Assembly: GCA_018136815.1 (NCBI GenBank)
Contig: CM030944.1
Coordinates: 431,256 to 495,255 of the forward strand
Origin: Isochrysis galbana
Taxonomy: Eukaryota; Haptophyta; Isochrysidales; Isochrysidaceae
Direction: 5' to 3'
Length of the DNA: 64,000 nt
The translations under genes and the position numbers were made by a program. Numbering within the stretch: position 1 is the stretch's first letter; each line of letters opens with the position of its first letter. Of the stretch, positions 30,406 to 40,373 are shown one piece after another. The notes beneath the pieces were generated by a model that saw nothing but the letters and a program-made list of their open reading frames with translations, was not told the origin of the DNA and searched no databases.

Positions 30406-30861
30406 CTTCCAGAACTTTTTCTAGAAGTTTGGGCCGCTTCGCGAGGGCGTCACAATTTTGGGCCCTCTCGAGAAGTGGGGTGCAAGTTTGGGGGGCGGCG
30501 CTCGCTCTCTAGGAGATAAAAGCCCCTATTCTAGCAGTATAATCTCCTATTCTACCGGTATAATCACCTTTTCTACGGTTTATAGGCCGTTTCCCGTCGC
30601 TGAACTTCAAAAAATGATCAAAACTCAAAACGGTGCTACATTTATTTTCTTTTACATTGCATACACAGCAAACAGGACATTTTACACTGTGGTTCGACGC
30701 GTTTGGCGCGTGGCTCTCCATTCGAATTTATTGTTTCATTCGTTCTTCGTCATTCGGTCTCGTTGAGGACTGCTCTTCCACCGTTCGCGTGGCTTGTTTG
30801 GAGCTCTCCGCTATCCGATAGGTTCTCTTCTTTCCTCGCGGGACGCTCGATCCTAGCAGGG
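30406..30861. other. Intergenic, no gene seen
   Basis: Contains CTATTCTAGCAGTATAATCTCC / CTATTCTACCGGTATAATCACC near 30525-30567, a 22-base direct repeat in tandem. No coding signal. Confidence 0.3.
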
Positions 30862-31722
30862 GGGTGTCGCATTCGCGAATCGACGCTCGTTAGGCTTCTC
30901 TTCGTCATTCGGTATTATCGTTATAATTCTCTGCTTTCTCTCGTTCTCAGTCAAAAGCTTCGCTTGGATGCATGGGATCGTGGGTTGTGGAGCGCCCTCT
31001 CTCTTTCTCTCGAAAGAGAAGGGAAGTTTCCCCACCTTTCTTCCTCCCAGGCGCCTCGCAAATAGGTTTAATTTGCTATCTTCCCTGCGGTTCTTTATCT
31101 GCTTCTGGGGGCAATCGGGTTTAATTTGCAATCTCATCGCATCTTCCCCTTAGGCACATCGCACTTCTCTCGTCTTATTCAGTAAGTCTCTTGGAATCCT
31201 GCGTAGCAAGATTGCCTCTCGTTTCCGTTATGGTGCGATTCCCCTTCCAGACGGGATCGCCGACAGATCGTCTTCTGATCGTCGTCCGTCGTCGTCTGGC
31301 CGGAGTGTTTGGGTTTGATTTCAGTCGAGTTATGTGAGAAAGTCGTGGGGTTAGAGTCGGGGTGCTTTCCTGGGTGTCTCTATCCGTCGTCCTGTCGTCG
31401 GTCGTCATCCGTCGTCGCTCTCGCTCTCGTCGCTCTCGCTCTCGTCGCTCTCGCTCTCGTAACACTCGTACCCTACAATCTCTCCTCTCCTCGCCAGCCC
31501 CTGCCATCACAGCCCTCCTCTCACTCGCCCTCGCCTCTCGCCGCTCGCTCGATGTCGCTCTCGCCGCCGTCCTCGCCCTCGCTCAAGCCCGCCTGCCCGC
31601 CTTCCTCTGCTGACGGGCTGAAGCCCGTCAGCACCTCCGAAGTGGTCTCCCTCGCAGCGCCTGCCGCCGGCTTCGCCCCTTCCTCATTGCCCTCAGGCCC
31701 TATGGGCCACTCCAATTCGTCA
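30862..31722 (+). repeat. ~860-bp dispersed element, copy 2
   Basis: Second copy of the 23405-24262 element with the same start (GTCGCATTCGCGAATCGACG), the same (CTCTCGCTCTCGTCG)n array (one extra unit here), the same short frame from ATGTCGCTCTCGCCGCCGTC, and the same loss of similarity after the SGPMGH words. Confidence 0.7.
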
Positions 31723-31747
31723 TAGAGCCCCAGAGCGTGTGCAAGGG

Positions 31748-31918
31748 AGGGGGGCGAAGGGGGAGGAGAATCGCACCATTTTCTAGCAAAGACTTTCGTG
31801 GCCACAGGTTGCCCCCCTGGCCCCTGGGAGTTTTATTGTGGGCTTTGGAGAATGGTCAAAAAATGTCACCCCCCCAATAGTAGTACTTAAAAAGCCCTGT
31901 TCCCTGTTTGACCGCCAA
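31748..31918 (+). repeat. AGAATCGCACCATTT repeat, copy 2
   Basis: GGGGGAGGAGAATCGCACCA, CTTTCGTGGCC, GGTTGCCCCCCTGG, GTTTTATTGTGGGC, GGTCAAAAAATG, ACTTAAAAAGCCC, CTGTTTGACCGCC in the same order as 19855-20030. It starts about 25 bases after the 860-bp element ends. Confidence 0.7.
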
Positions 31919-32760
31919 ATATTTTATTCTTCGAGGACCGCTCGCGGCGCGTATCCTGGGTCTCATGACAAGATGCTACACCGCGCATTCCACACACGGT
32001 CACTCACAGGACGTGGAATAAAACTAAAACTAGTTACACTTGCTCGACAGCCTTGCGCTTCTGATTGCTTGCGAGTAGACTCCTCAAGAAAGTCCACCTT
32101 ACACACCCCATTCATGTCCCTGAATCTAGGACTCCCAAACGGGGGAAGGGTCGCGTTCCGTCGAAGGTCGACGGAGGACCGTGTGAAGTGTGAATTTTTT
32201 TATTCAGTTTACACTTCAAAGACTAGGAAAACATAAACTTAGTTTATATTTAAATAGCAATTCATGTACGAAAGCACGGCTATGCCGTCCATTTCTCCGC
32301 CGATGCGCAGCCTCAGCGTAGGGGCCTCATGTGCACATGTGCAAGTACGCAAGTACAAAGACCCCGTTGCTCTATGAACCTCACATCGTCGCCCGCGGAT
32401 CCATGGCTATGGCTGTGGCCGGAGAATCGGAGAATACGTTTGGACGGGTCGGCCGGGGTGGGCTTGTTGTTGATCTGGTTATGGTTCGATCCTAGATCCA
32501 TCCCTCTCGTCTCTCGTCGCTTCTCGCCCCTAATGTGCGCTTCCTTTGTGTGTGCCATAGTTCCCTCTTGTGCCCCCGCTCCGTCAACACATCCTTCAAC
32601 AAGTCGTTTCACGCACGACTTTACTCTGCGCACAATAAGGGCGAAAACATCGCAGCATGAGGATGATGGCGACCAGCGCTTCTCGGGCGACGTGTAAAAT
32701 AAGCCCTATGCTTGGCGCCTACGAAAACATGCGTAGAGGCGCCCCTGCGATGCGCTCTTG
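31919..32760. other. Intergenic with one inverted copy of the GGAACGCGACCCT motif
   Basis: AGGGTCGCGTTCCGTCGAA at 32147-32165 is the inverse of the word at 18423 and 45065. It is followed by an inverted-repeat-like TGAAGTGTGAAT / AGTTTACACTTCA (32188-32219). No gene is seen. Confidence 0.35.
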
Positions 32761-33278
32761 CTACAGGACCACTCTGGGCGCTTCTCGCTTGATGAGCGAG
32801 CGACCAATGTCCTCTCGACGCTGCGCTGACCAGCGATCGTCGGAGCCGAAGAAGCAACTCGGCGCGCGGCGTGCGTTGGACTCCACGCTGTGCGCCGGTG
32901 ATCTTCCCGATCCGAATGTAGTCTTCAGCATGTACTTTGGCCCCTGCGAGTTGTTGCCTGGCTGCGATTTCGAGCACTCCTTCGAGATGAAGACCTGGAG
33001 GTCAGGGTATGGAAGGTGAGATCAAACAGATGAACAATGGCGCTGCGACGGCTGGCGCTGCGCACTTTCTCGTTGCCCTCGCGCGTCTGGTTGCCAAAAG
33101 AGTAGGCTGGCTCAGTCGGGATGCGCGACATGGGCTGCGGGCCAAAGCACGAGCCGACGGGCCTGTGGGGCACAGGGTCGAGAAAAGAGCGCTGCTGGAT
33201 TCTCAAGGGTGTCTCGCGAAGCGTGCCCGCCCAATAGCGCTCCGAGATCTCCTTGTACTCCGCCATGATGTTGGTCAT
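32761..33278 (-). CDS. SHIPPO/ODF3-like flagellar-associated protein, two exons
   Basis: Exon 1 is 33278-33066 (71 codons), intron 33065-32995 (71 nt, GTGCGC...CTCCAG), exon 2 is 32994-32761 ending in TAG; total 148 residues. The joined protein reads SFGNQTREGNEK | VFISKECSKSQPGNNSQGPKY and later APSCFFGSDDRW. This is the pattern of algal and ciliate flagellar proteins (FG...R....KvfIskeh.k...G..SPGPkY...ss.G) related to the STPGR/SHIPPO repeats that sit inside axonemal microtubules. The start is the first ATG of the open frame. The canonical SPGP appears as SQGP, a small deviation. The presence of the gene fits a flagellated cell. Confidence 0.7.
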
Positions 33279-33349
33279 GCCGCCTGTACGCCGCCGGCCG
33301 GCTCCGAAACGTTTCGCCGTCAGGCTGCTGTGAAGTATTGTAGATGTTA

Positions 33350-33670
33350 CCCCCCAGGAGCCAACGCCCCCCAGGAGCTCCCGGGGGCCCCCAGGAGCTA
33401 TCGGGGGGAAATTTTCTCCCGATCGCCAACAGCCCCACCGAGAGCTATCGGGGGACCGAGAAAATCCCTCGAGAGCTGTTGGGAGATTTTACGTCCCCCG
33501 GGGAGCTATCGCGTTTTAAGGTCGGCCCCCAATAGCTATCGGGGGCGAAAGGCGGCCCCCGATAGCTATTGGGGGGAAAAGGACGGGCGCCGATAGCTAT
33601 TGGGGGAAAACGACGGGCGCCGATAGCTATCGGGGGGCTGTCCTCGAGCCCCCAGGCGCTATTCCCCCCC
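33350..33670. repeat. Palindromic GATAGCTATC minisatellite
   Basis: At least eight units of about 20-40 bases built around CCCCC(A/G)ATAGCTAT(T/C)GGGGG or its degenerate form CCCCCAGGAGCTATCGGGGG. The cleanest lie at 33524-33635 with spacers GGAAAAGGACGGGCGC. A 44-base segment (33456-33499, GAGAAAATCCCTCGAGAGCT and following) recurs at 33850-33889 immediately before the assembly gap. Confidence 0.85.
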
Positions 33671-33889
33671 GTAAGCTGTCAAGGGTGCCTGTCCCGTTTC
33701 GCTGGCAGTCACCTCGTACTCTGTCTCTGTTCATACCTCAATCTTACGGTGCTGTTACGATGAATCTTATGGTCGTTCTTGTGGCGGTGCCTTGCGACTT
33801 TTCGACACTACAACGAGACTCTCGTCGGTGAGAGTATCGAGGTAAGAACCGAGAAAATCCCTCGAGAGCTGTTGGGAGATTTTACGTCC

Positions 33890-33989
33890 NNNNNNNNNNN
33901 NNNNNNNNNNNNNNNNNNNNNNNNNNNNNNNNNNNNNNNNNNNNNNNNNNNNNNNNNNNNNNNNNNNNNNNNNNNNNNNNNNNNNNNNN
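33890..33989. other. Assembly gap (100 N)
   Basis: Exactly 100 N, the conventional size for an unknown gap. It removes the 3' part of the coiled-coil gene and lies in a repeated segment, which explains the failed assembly. Confidence 0.98.
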
Positions 33990-36900
33990 GCCTCCGCATG
34001 ACCAGTCGCAGTAGCCGCCAATGCTCCCGCGCTCGCTTGCGGCTCTGTAGCGATAGCGCTGCTTTCTGACACCGTCTTCGCAAGCGAATCATATTTACCC
34101 TTCCAATGACTAGCGGCTTTGCGAAATTTGTCGCTAGCAGCCTCTGCAGCAGCCAGCTTCTCGCTAAGAGCCGAGAGCTCAGCCGCATGATCATCGGCAG
34201 CGGAATCGCCAGCGGCAGAGGCGATTGCTACACCAGCCGACCCCGACGCGGCTAGCTTGGCGCGGGATAGCTCCGCTTCCAAAGCGGCCTTAGTAGCAAG
34301 GGCGGCTTCCGCCTCCGCCTTGGCCGCAGCAGCGGCCGCTAGTGCAACGTCCAGGTCGATTTTGGCCTGTGCGCTCCCATCGGAGCCCTCCTTCTTTGTG
34401 GTATCGTACTTGCTCTTCCAATGGGCGGCGGCTTTTCGCATTTTTTCGCTCGTAGCCTCGGCAGTGGATAACCTCTCTTTCAACAAGGCGAGCTCCGCAT
34501 TGGCCAAGGGCTGCTGAGCCGCCTCTCCAGCGACTGATCCAGCGGCGGCTGCGGCTGCCTGAGCTGTCGCCAACTTCTCCTTAACATGATTGAGCTCTGC
34601 CTCCAAGCTCGCTTTGGCCGCGATAGCTGCATCAGCCTCTGCTTTGGCGGTCGCGACAGCCTTTGAAGTCGCGCCCAATTCCGTCTCTGTCTTTGCACTC
34701 TGCTCCGCCCAGCTTTTTGTAGCCGCCTCGTACTTACCCTTCCAATATGACGCATCTCCAAGCAATTTTTCGCTGGCAGCCTCGACAGCAGTAAGCTTGT
34801 CGTTCACTGCTGCAAGCTCGGCAGCTATCTTCTCGTTGGCGGAAGCGAGCTCCACCACGGCATCAGCATCGGCCGCGGGGGTGTTGGATTCTATTGCGGC
34901 TAGCTTTGCGTTGGCTTCGGCAAGCTCCACCTCCACCATGGCCTTGACGTCGACAACCGATGCTGCCTCGGCCTTGGCCGCCTGTGCGGCCGCCTGTGCT
35001 GCGGCAAGCGCCTCTGTGAGCTCCTTTACCTTGTTTTTGGAGTCCGTCTCCGCGGTGTCCTTCGTCACGGCCTCGTACTTGCTCTTCCAATGCCTGGTCG
35101 CCTTACGCAGCTTTTCGCTAGCCACTTCTGCGGCGGACAGCTTCTCACTAAGCGAGGCCACTTCGGCGGCGAGCCCCTCATTTGTGGATCGCAGCTCTTG
35201 CATGCCACCGTCATCGGGCGTAGTGGTTGCAGGGGCGGCGGCTAATGATGCTGTCTGCTGCGCCGTCGCGAGTGCGGCGGTCAGCTCTGCGGTCATGGCC
35301 TCTGCCGCGAGCGCCTTGGCCTTGGCGCTCTCTGCTTCCGCTCGCAGCCCCGCAATCTCCGTTGTCAGAGCCTCGACGCTGCTCTGACAATGCGCCGCTT
35401 CCATCGTGGCTGCCGCCTCTGCCAGCGGGGCATCGGGAGTCGGGGCAGCCCTCGCACCGACACATGCGGCTTCACCGGCGGTGGCCGCCGCCAATTGCTG
35501 CTTCGCCACGGCCTCGTATTTGCCTTTCCAGTGCGCGGCCGTCTTCCGAAGCTTTTCTCTGGAAGCCTCCGCCGCGGCGAGCTTGTCCTGAAGCGTAGAA
35601 TCGCTCTCTGCCCCCTTAGCATCGCCCAGCGCGCAGGTCCCGGAAGCAACTTGAGTGGCGGCTGTGAGCTTCGCCTTCACATCGGCGAGTTCCGCCTCGA
35701 GCGCCGCCTTTGCCCTCTCCGCCGTATCCGCCTTGCATTGAGCTTCTACTGCCTCGGCCTTGGCGGCCTCGAAGGCCTCCTGCAAGGCTGAGCCCCCGTC
35801 CGACTCGGTGTTCGCCAACGTTGACGTGGTGGGCTGTGTCGTTGCCGTGTTCGCAGCGACGCCGGAGGAGATCGCCAACTCCCGCGCCGCGGCCGCTTTC
35901 GCTGCGGATTCGTGCTTCGTCTTCCAATGTGCGGCCGCCTTTCGCATCTTCTCGGCGGTCGCCTCAGCCGACGCCAACTTGTCACGGAGAGTAGCCAGCT
36001 CAGCCTCAGCTGCCTGAGCCCTCGCCTCACCCTCTGTCACCTCTTGCGTAGCGCCACAGCTTTCAGAAACTGTTGAGACACTACTGCTGTCTAATGGCGC
36101 CGGTGCGCCCCCACCAGTGGTGCTTGACTGCTTCACCGAGACGCGCAGCTCGGTCACCTCTTTCTGCAGGCGCAAGAGCTCCGAGCCCAGCAAGCCTGTG
36201 GCGCCGGCAGCAAGGAGAGCGCGCACCTCCGTCACCGTTGGGAGTGGGGGGGGGGGCATGCCGCCTGCTGCGCTAGTTGTGGTAGTGGCCGACTCGAGCG
36301 TCGCCTCGTACATGGTACGCCATTTGTCGCAAGCGGCCTCCACTTGGTCGAGGCGAGCTTGGAGACGGGAGACTTCGGCAGCGGCAGCCTCTGCCTCGCG
36401 CACCTTCTCATCTAGCTCGGAATGGAGTTGAATCTCTGCCTTGGCCACGGCATGCTTTCGCATGGTCTCCCCGGCAAGCTGCTCGCGGATCAGCGCCTCA
36501 CGAGCCGCGGACAGCTCCGATATGAGCCGCGAGGGCCCATCGGGATCGGCTACGGCAGCCGATGAGCGAGTGGATGCGGCGGCACTGGCGTTTACAAACC
36601 CGGAAAGCATGCTCGCGTGCTCTTCAGCCAATGTGCGCAAGATCTTGACCTCAAGAGCTAGGCGCTCTGCCTCGCGCGATGTGGCATCTGCCTCGCGCAC
36701 CGCGGCGGCGGCGCGCGAGGAGAGCGCGACATTGGCGGCCAGCACGTCGTCAAGGCGTGCTGCGCGCTCCTGATATACAGGCAGTGTCGCCTGCACGCGC
36801 TCCGCCAGCCTGCTCAGCTGCTCCTCGGCCTCATCGGCGCGCTCTTGCTCAGCGCGTAGCTTGCTCTCCACCTCGTGGTACTTTGCATACAGCTCGATGC

Positions 36901-37207
36901 GCGAGATGGCGGTGTCGAGGTCGGGCGAGGGAATCGATGGCGCGTTGGTGCGCGCGCGTTTCGCCACCGGAGAGCCGCCAGAGGCCGAGGAAGCCCTCCC
37001 ATCCTCTCTCTCTCCCTCTCCTCGGGCTCTCCTCTGGAGGACATTCGCGAGCTCTGCACGCAGCCGCATGCGTTCGGCCTGCGCCGCGCCTATCTCGCGC
37101 CGCCAGCGCGCCTCTGACTCGCGCAACGCCTCCTTCGCCGCGCGCGCACTGCGTACCGCCTCGTCCAGCCGCACCTCGTCGCCGAGCGGCGCCGCGCGAC
37201 ACGCCAT
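33990..37207 (-). CDS. Very long coiled-coil protein with repeated HWKxKY units, C-terminus in the gap
   Basis: ATG at 37207. About 1,072 codons are read without intron before the gap. Residues 1-60 are helical, a basic nuclear-signal-like SPVAKRART follows, then coiled coil rich in Ala, Glu, Lys and Leu for the rest. At least six diverged units carry the motif EKLxxAExxxEKxRKAAxHWKxKYxxxxK, spaced 80-120 residues. The linker segments are Ala-rich with EAELxxVKEKL patterns. Tandem internal duplication of a coiled-coil module is plain. Such proteins often serve as cytoskeletal, Golgi or centrosomal scaffolds, but no named family fits. High-GC codon use is like that of neighbouring host genes. 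The frame that crosses the N run and ends at 33767 is not reliable. Confidence 0.8.
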
Positions 37208-37725
37208 CGCTCCCCCCCCCCCCTCTCTCTCCCTCCCTCCCTAAATCCCTAAATCCCCCCCCTCTCGGAATAGAGTTAAAATTCCTCCCCCTCTCTACTA
37301 CTCTAGAGTGCCTCTATCCGCCCTCGCCGTAATAATGAGTTAGGAGTCGCCTCCACGCTCTAGGCTCTAGAGTACAATAGAGGCTAGAGCTTCGCAGCGA
37401 GCAGAGCTTCGCACCCAGCACGCGCCGGTGCCGATGGCTCTTGTGGCACCGCCTAAGGGGTGCCAGGGAGGCTACACTAAGGCTGCCCACGATCCCACGA
37501 TCCCACGATGCCCAGGCCAAAGAGCGCATGTCCGTGCTCGACGACCTCCGCAAGTCCGCAAGGCACAAGGCAGTGGACCTTCATGTTGAACTCAGTAGAA
37601 TCGTCTCTAAACACAGCAAAAATAGCCTGTTTTTGGCCATGGAAGAAACACAGTGAAACACAGTGGGAAACACAGGGGGGGGGGGCGAACGTGCGCCCCG
37701 CCCTGCCCCTCTGACGCGCCCCCCC
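37208..37725. other. 5' flank with C/T tract and palindromic repeat
   Basis: 37208-37260 is C/T-rich with CCCTAAATCCCTAAAT, a telomere-like word. At 37605-37680 there is a copy of the AAACAC/palindrome family (AAAAATAGCCTGTTTTTGGC, GAAACACAGTGAAACACAG). A G-run of 14 ends at 37686. Confidence 0.4.
37605..37680. repeat. AAACACGGTG / palindrome repeat, copy c
   Basis: CTAAACACAGC, AAAAATAGCCTGTTTTTGGC, AAGAAACACAGTGAAACACA, GGGAAACACAGG: same word order as copy a at 9925. Confidence 0.65.
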
Positions 37726-38636
37726 ATGATCAACCCGAACCCTGACCGCGCCTCCCGCTCTGCCCGCGGCACCGCCTCCGACCGCCCAGACGTGCCATCG
37801 CCACCACCACCACCACCACCGCACCACGCACTTGCTAGAGCCCAGCGCCCTTTCAGTGGGCGTCGATTCTCAACGGAGCGGCGTGCTCGCGTGCCAACCC
37901 GCATTCGCGAGGAGGGGGAGGAGGAGGAGGATGCTCCTGAGGAGGGAGCGGCTGTGGGAGGAGGCACCGTATTCAATGTGCTTCCCACACGCGCCACAGG
38001 TCTGAGCCAGCCCATGCTCCCGGGGCGAAAGCGCTCTTCCGCCGTCAAGCGCACTGACCCGGTGTGGAATTGTGTGACAGTGCTCTCGGAGGATGACCCT
38101 AACCACCCAGTGTGTGGTCCTGCATCCTGCATGGGCTGCAACAAATCTCGAGAAGGAGGAGCGACGAGGATCGCTGATCACCTTCTTGGCAGCGGCGCCA
38201 GTCCGCCAGTGCCGACAGTTGACGGGTTGACGGGAGGGCACTTAGTAGCCCTGGTGCGGAAAGGTATGGCCCGCTCGCAGGCGCGAGCCCGCACAGCGGA
38301 CACCCGCATCCCCTTGCCCGCGGAGGCGATCCTCCGCGTTCTCGCGGGAGCGCAAGCGCATCTTTCTCTGAGGGACCTCAGGGAGCACTTCGCCGTCACC
38401 CTGGCGTACCTCTTCATGGGCCGACAGGACTCAACGACGCTTTTGGCGAGCTCGGACTTCGGGATTGACTCCGGCTTCATGTGGCTGAGACTCACAGAGA
38501 AGCAGCGTAAACATCATGGAGTCAAGCGCATCGTGCGCATCCCGGTCGACCCGCCGGCTTCGCACGGCGTCCCCTCACAATTGCCAGCCGTCGCACGGTT
38601 AGCGCGACGCTTCCTTCACGCCAAAGGAACGGATCA

Positions 38637-39563
38637 CACAGTGTGAGAAAAAGTCCCGCTGGGGGACAATAAGAAAAAACTGGGCTCAAGCAGACAAGTC
38701 CCCGGCACCCGGTGAGACAGCCGTGAGAGGCGAGGCGGGAGAGGAGAATTCTCTCGGGGGAGGATTAGAGAGGGTGAGGGCCCGGCGAAACAACTGTAAT
38801 GCAGCGACCGGGAAACATAAGTTCTCTGTCGTTCACCGACAAGTGATTTGACAACTCTACGATAGATAGATTTATTTCTCATAAACACATCATTAAATTA
38901 TGTTACGAATGGTGCCCCCAGCGCCCTTTCAAACATGCCACACACACTAGAAATCAGGCTCTAGACGCGCACATATGGACTGTCTGCGCGTCGCCATGCG
39001 GCGCACAGACAGTCCATACACATATCTTACGAATACACACGCGCACTGCCCCCCCAATTCGACCCCTTCGAGCCCTGTAGCCGATCTGCTGACCGGCCGC
39101 GCCTGCCGAGAGAGACGCCAACTCTGACTTTTCAGCCAGGGAAGCTTGCTGCGAGGCGGGTGTGGGCTGAGGCGGGGTCAGGTGCTGGGTATGGCACACC
39201 CAGGCCAAGGCCGGGCGGGGGGCTCGCGCTGCGCGCGCGCTGCTCGCACCTGGCTTCTGGCGCTCGCCTGCGCGCTGCGAAGGGGGGGGAGTGCGAGAAC
39301 GACCTGGAGGCGAGCACGGCGAGCGTGAAGGGGCACATCGCGGCAGGCAGCGTGGGGGGGGCTTACCTTTGGTGTTGGCCGCGCGAGTACACCCCTGTGG
39401 CAAGCTGGGCTGCCAGAGAGGAGTGGGGAAAGGGGGGGGGAGGGGAGCGGCGCGCGGCGGGCCTCCGCGGCCGCTGCAGCGGCTAAGTCCCCGGTACCCG
39501 GGGAGATAAGCCGCTGGAGCGAGCCCTTATTGTCACCTTTCGGCACCAGAACCTCACACTGTG
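38637..39563. mobile_element. Candidate non-autonomous TIR DNA transposon nested in the recombinase gene
   Basis: Left end CACAGTGTGAG (38637-38647) and, inverted, right end CTCACACTGTG (39553-39563). About 20 bases inward both ends again match as GGGACAATAAG / CTTATTGTCACC, and further in as GTCCCCGG-CACCCGG / CCGGGTACC-GGGG. The protein homology on either side of the 927-bp segment is contiguous, so this is an insertion. No transposase is encoded. A target duplication is not clear (CACACAGTG versus CCCACAGTA). Class unknown. Confidence 0.6.
38974..39018. repeat. 45-nt near-perfect hairpin inside the nested element
   Basis: Arms TATGGACTGTCTG and CAGACAGTCCATA are exact complements, extended by GCG/CGC after one mismatch, with a loop of about ten bases. 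It could be a structural part of the element or a small-RNA precursor. Confidence 0.8.
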
Positions 39564-39942
39564 AACCCACAGTATACCTGTTCCAGCTGCCAGGAGAGAA
39601 ACAGCCGACTACGGCACACATGTCCGGATGGGTAGCCCGAACATTAAGAACATATTCCATCGTGGCGCCCGTTGGTTTCGCATACCTTGGGCATTCCCTG
39701 CGCTCAGGCGCATCGTCAGCCATTGAAGCGATCAAGTGCCACGGGCCAGGGCAGATTGGCTAGTAGGTTGGGCTCCAGGCACACCGACGCGAGAGAAGCA
39801 TTACATCGACCCGACAGTGGGCCCGTCCACGGCTGCTTACGCACTCTTCGGTTGGCTCTTAGACCACGCCTACTCGGTCGAAGACACATAGGCAGGTTAA
39901 CACATTCTCTACTCCGTCGCATGCGACGAGGGGTTCGGATGG

Positions 39943-40182
39943 CAAATACACGACCCATCCGGGTGAGAAGCCGATCTCTTAGCTGGTACGAATGTAAGGT
40001 TTAATAGTAACCCCCGTTCGTAACGCTCCAGAGCTCTGGACTTCTCTCTCGGCTTTCGCTCTCCCGACCCACCCTATACCCATTGTTAGGCTGTGCGCGT
40101 GCCTTAGGAGAATTAAAATTATCCACTAATGCAAATACACCTATCCGGGTGAGAAGCCGATCTCTTAGCTGGTACGAATGTA
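39943..40182 (+). repeat. 40-bp exact direct repeat downstream of the recombinase gene
   Basis: ATCCGGGTGAGAAGCCGATC and the next 20 bases are identical at 39957-39996 and 40143-40182. Similarity extends upstream (CAAATACAC) from 39943 and 40132. The copies are 186 bases apart. Split direct repeats of this kind end some DIRS/Ngaro-type tyrosine-recombinase retroelements. Confidence 0.85.
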
Positions 40183-40373
40183 GAAAACAATAACTACTAC
40201 TACTCTACTACGGGGAAATGCGAGCGACGAGAGAGGGCGGGAGGGGAAGGGTTGGGGGGGGGGGGGGGGGAGGGCGAGGAGGGATGATGGAGATGGAGAG
40301 AGAGAGAGAGAGAGAGAAACAAAAGGCGCGGGGGGAGAGAAGAAGAAGAGAGAACAAGAGAGGGAGAGAAAGA

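Larger units (their letters stand above)
37726..39891 (+). pseudogene. Tyrosine-recombinase transposon gene with BED-type zinc finger (Crypton/DIRS-like), broken
   Basis: From the ATG at 37726: a Pro-rich and acidic N-terminus, then a BED-like finger with CMGCNKSREGGATRIADHLL, as in BED/hAT-associated proteins. The catalytic domain follows: first Arg in AYLFMGRQDSTTLLASSDFG and GVKRIVRIPV. The frame stops at 38646 inside an inserted element (38637-39563). Beyond it the domain resumes: YLFQLPGEK, the HxxR motif GHSLRSGASS, a one-base deletion near 39745, and the tyrosine box KHYIDPTVGPS with the nucleophile, then AYALFGWLL and a stop at 39891. All catalytic positions that can be seen are kept, but the insertion and frameshift make it inactive. 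The core-binding half is short, suggesting an older deletion. Confidence 0.78.

Noticed and set aside
33767-33989. C-terminus of the coiled-coil protein read through the gap
   Set aside because: The frame passes 100 N and ends in repeat sequence; gap length is arbitrary.
34257-36773. Long plus-strand frames opposite the coiled-coil gene (Ala/Ser-rich)
   Set aside because: Antisense shadows of a GC-rich Ala/Glu/Lys coding sequence.
40218-40373. Extended N-terminus of the beta-hydroxylase
   Set aside because: It would be a Gly/Arg/Glu run coded by a purine-rich leader directly before a normal signal anchor starting at 40374.
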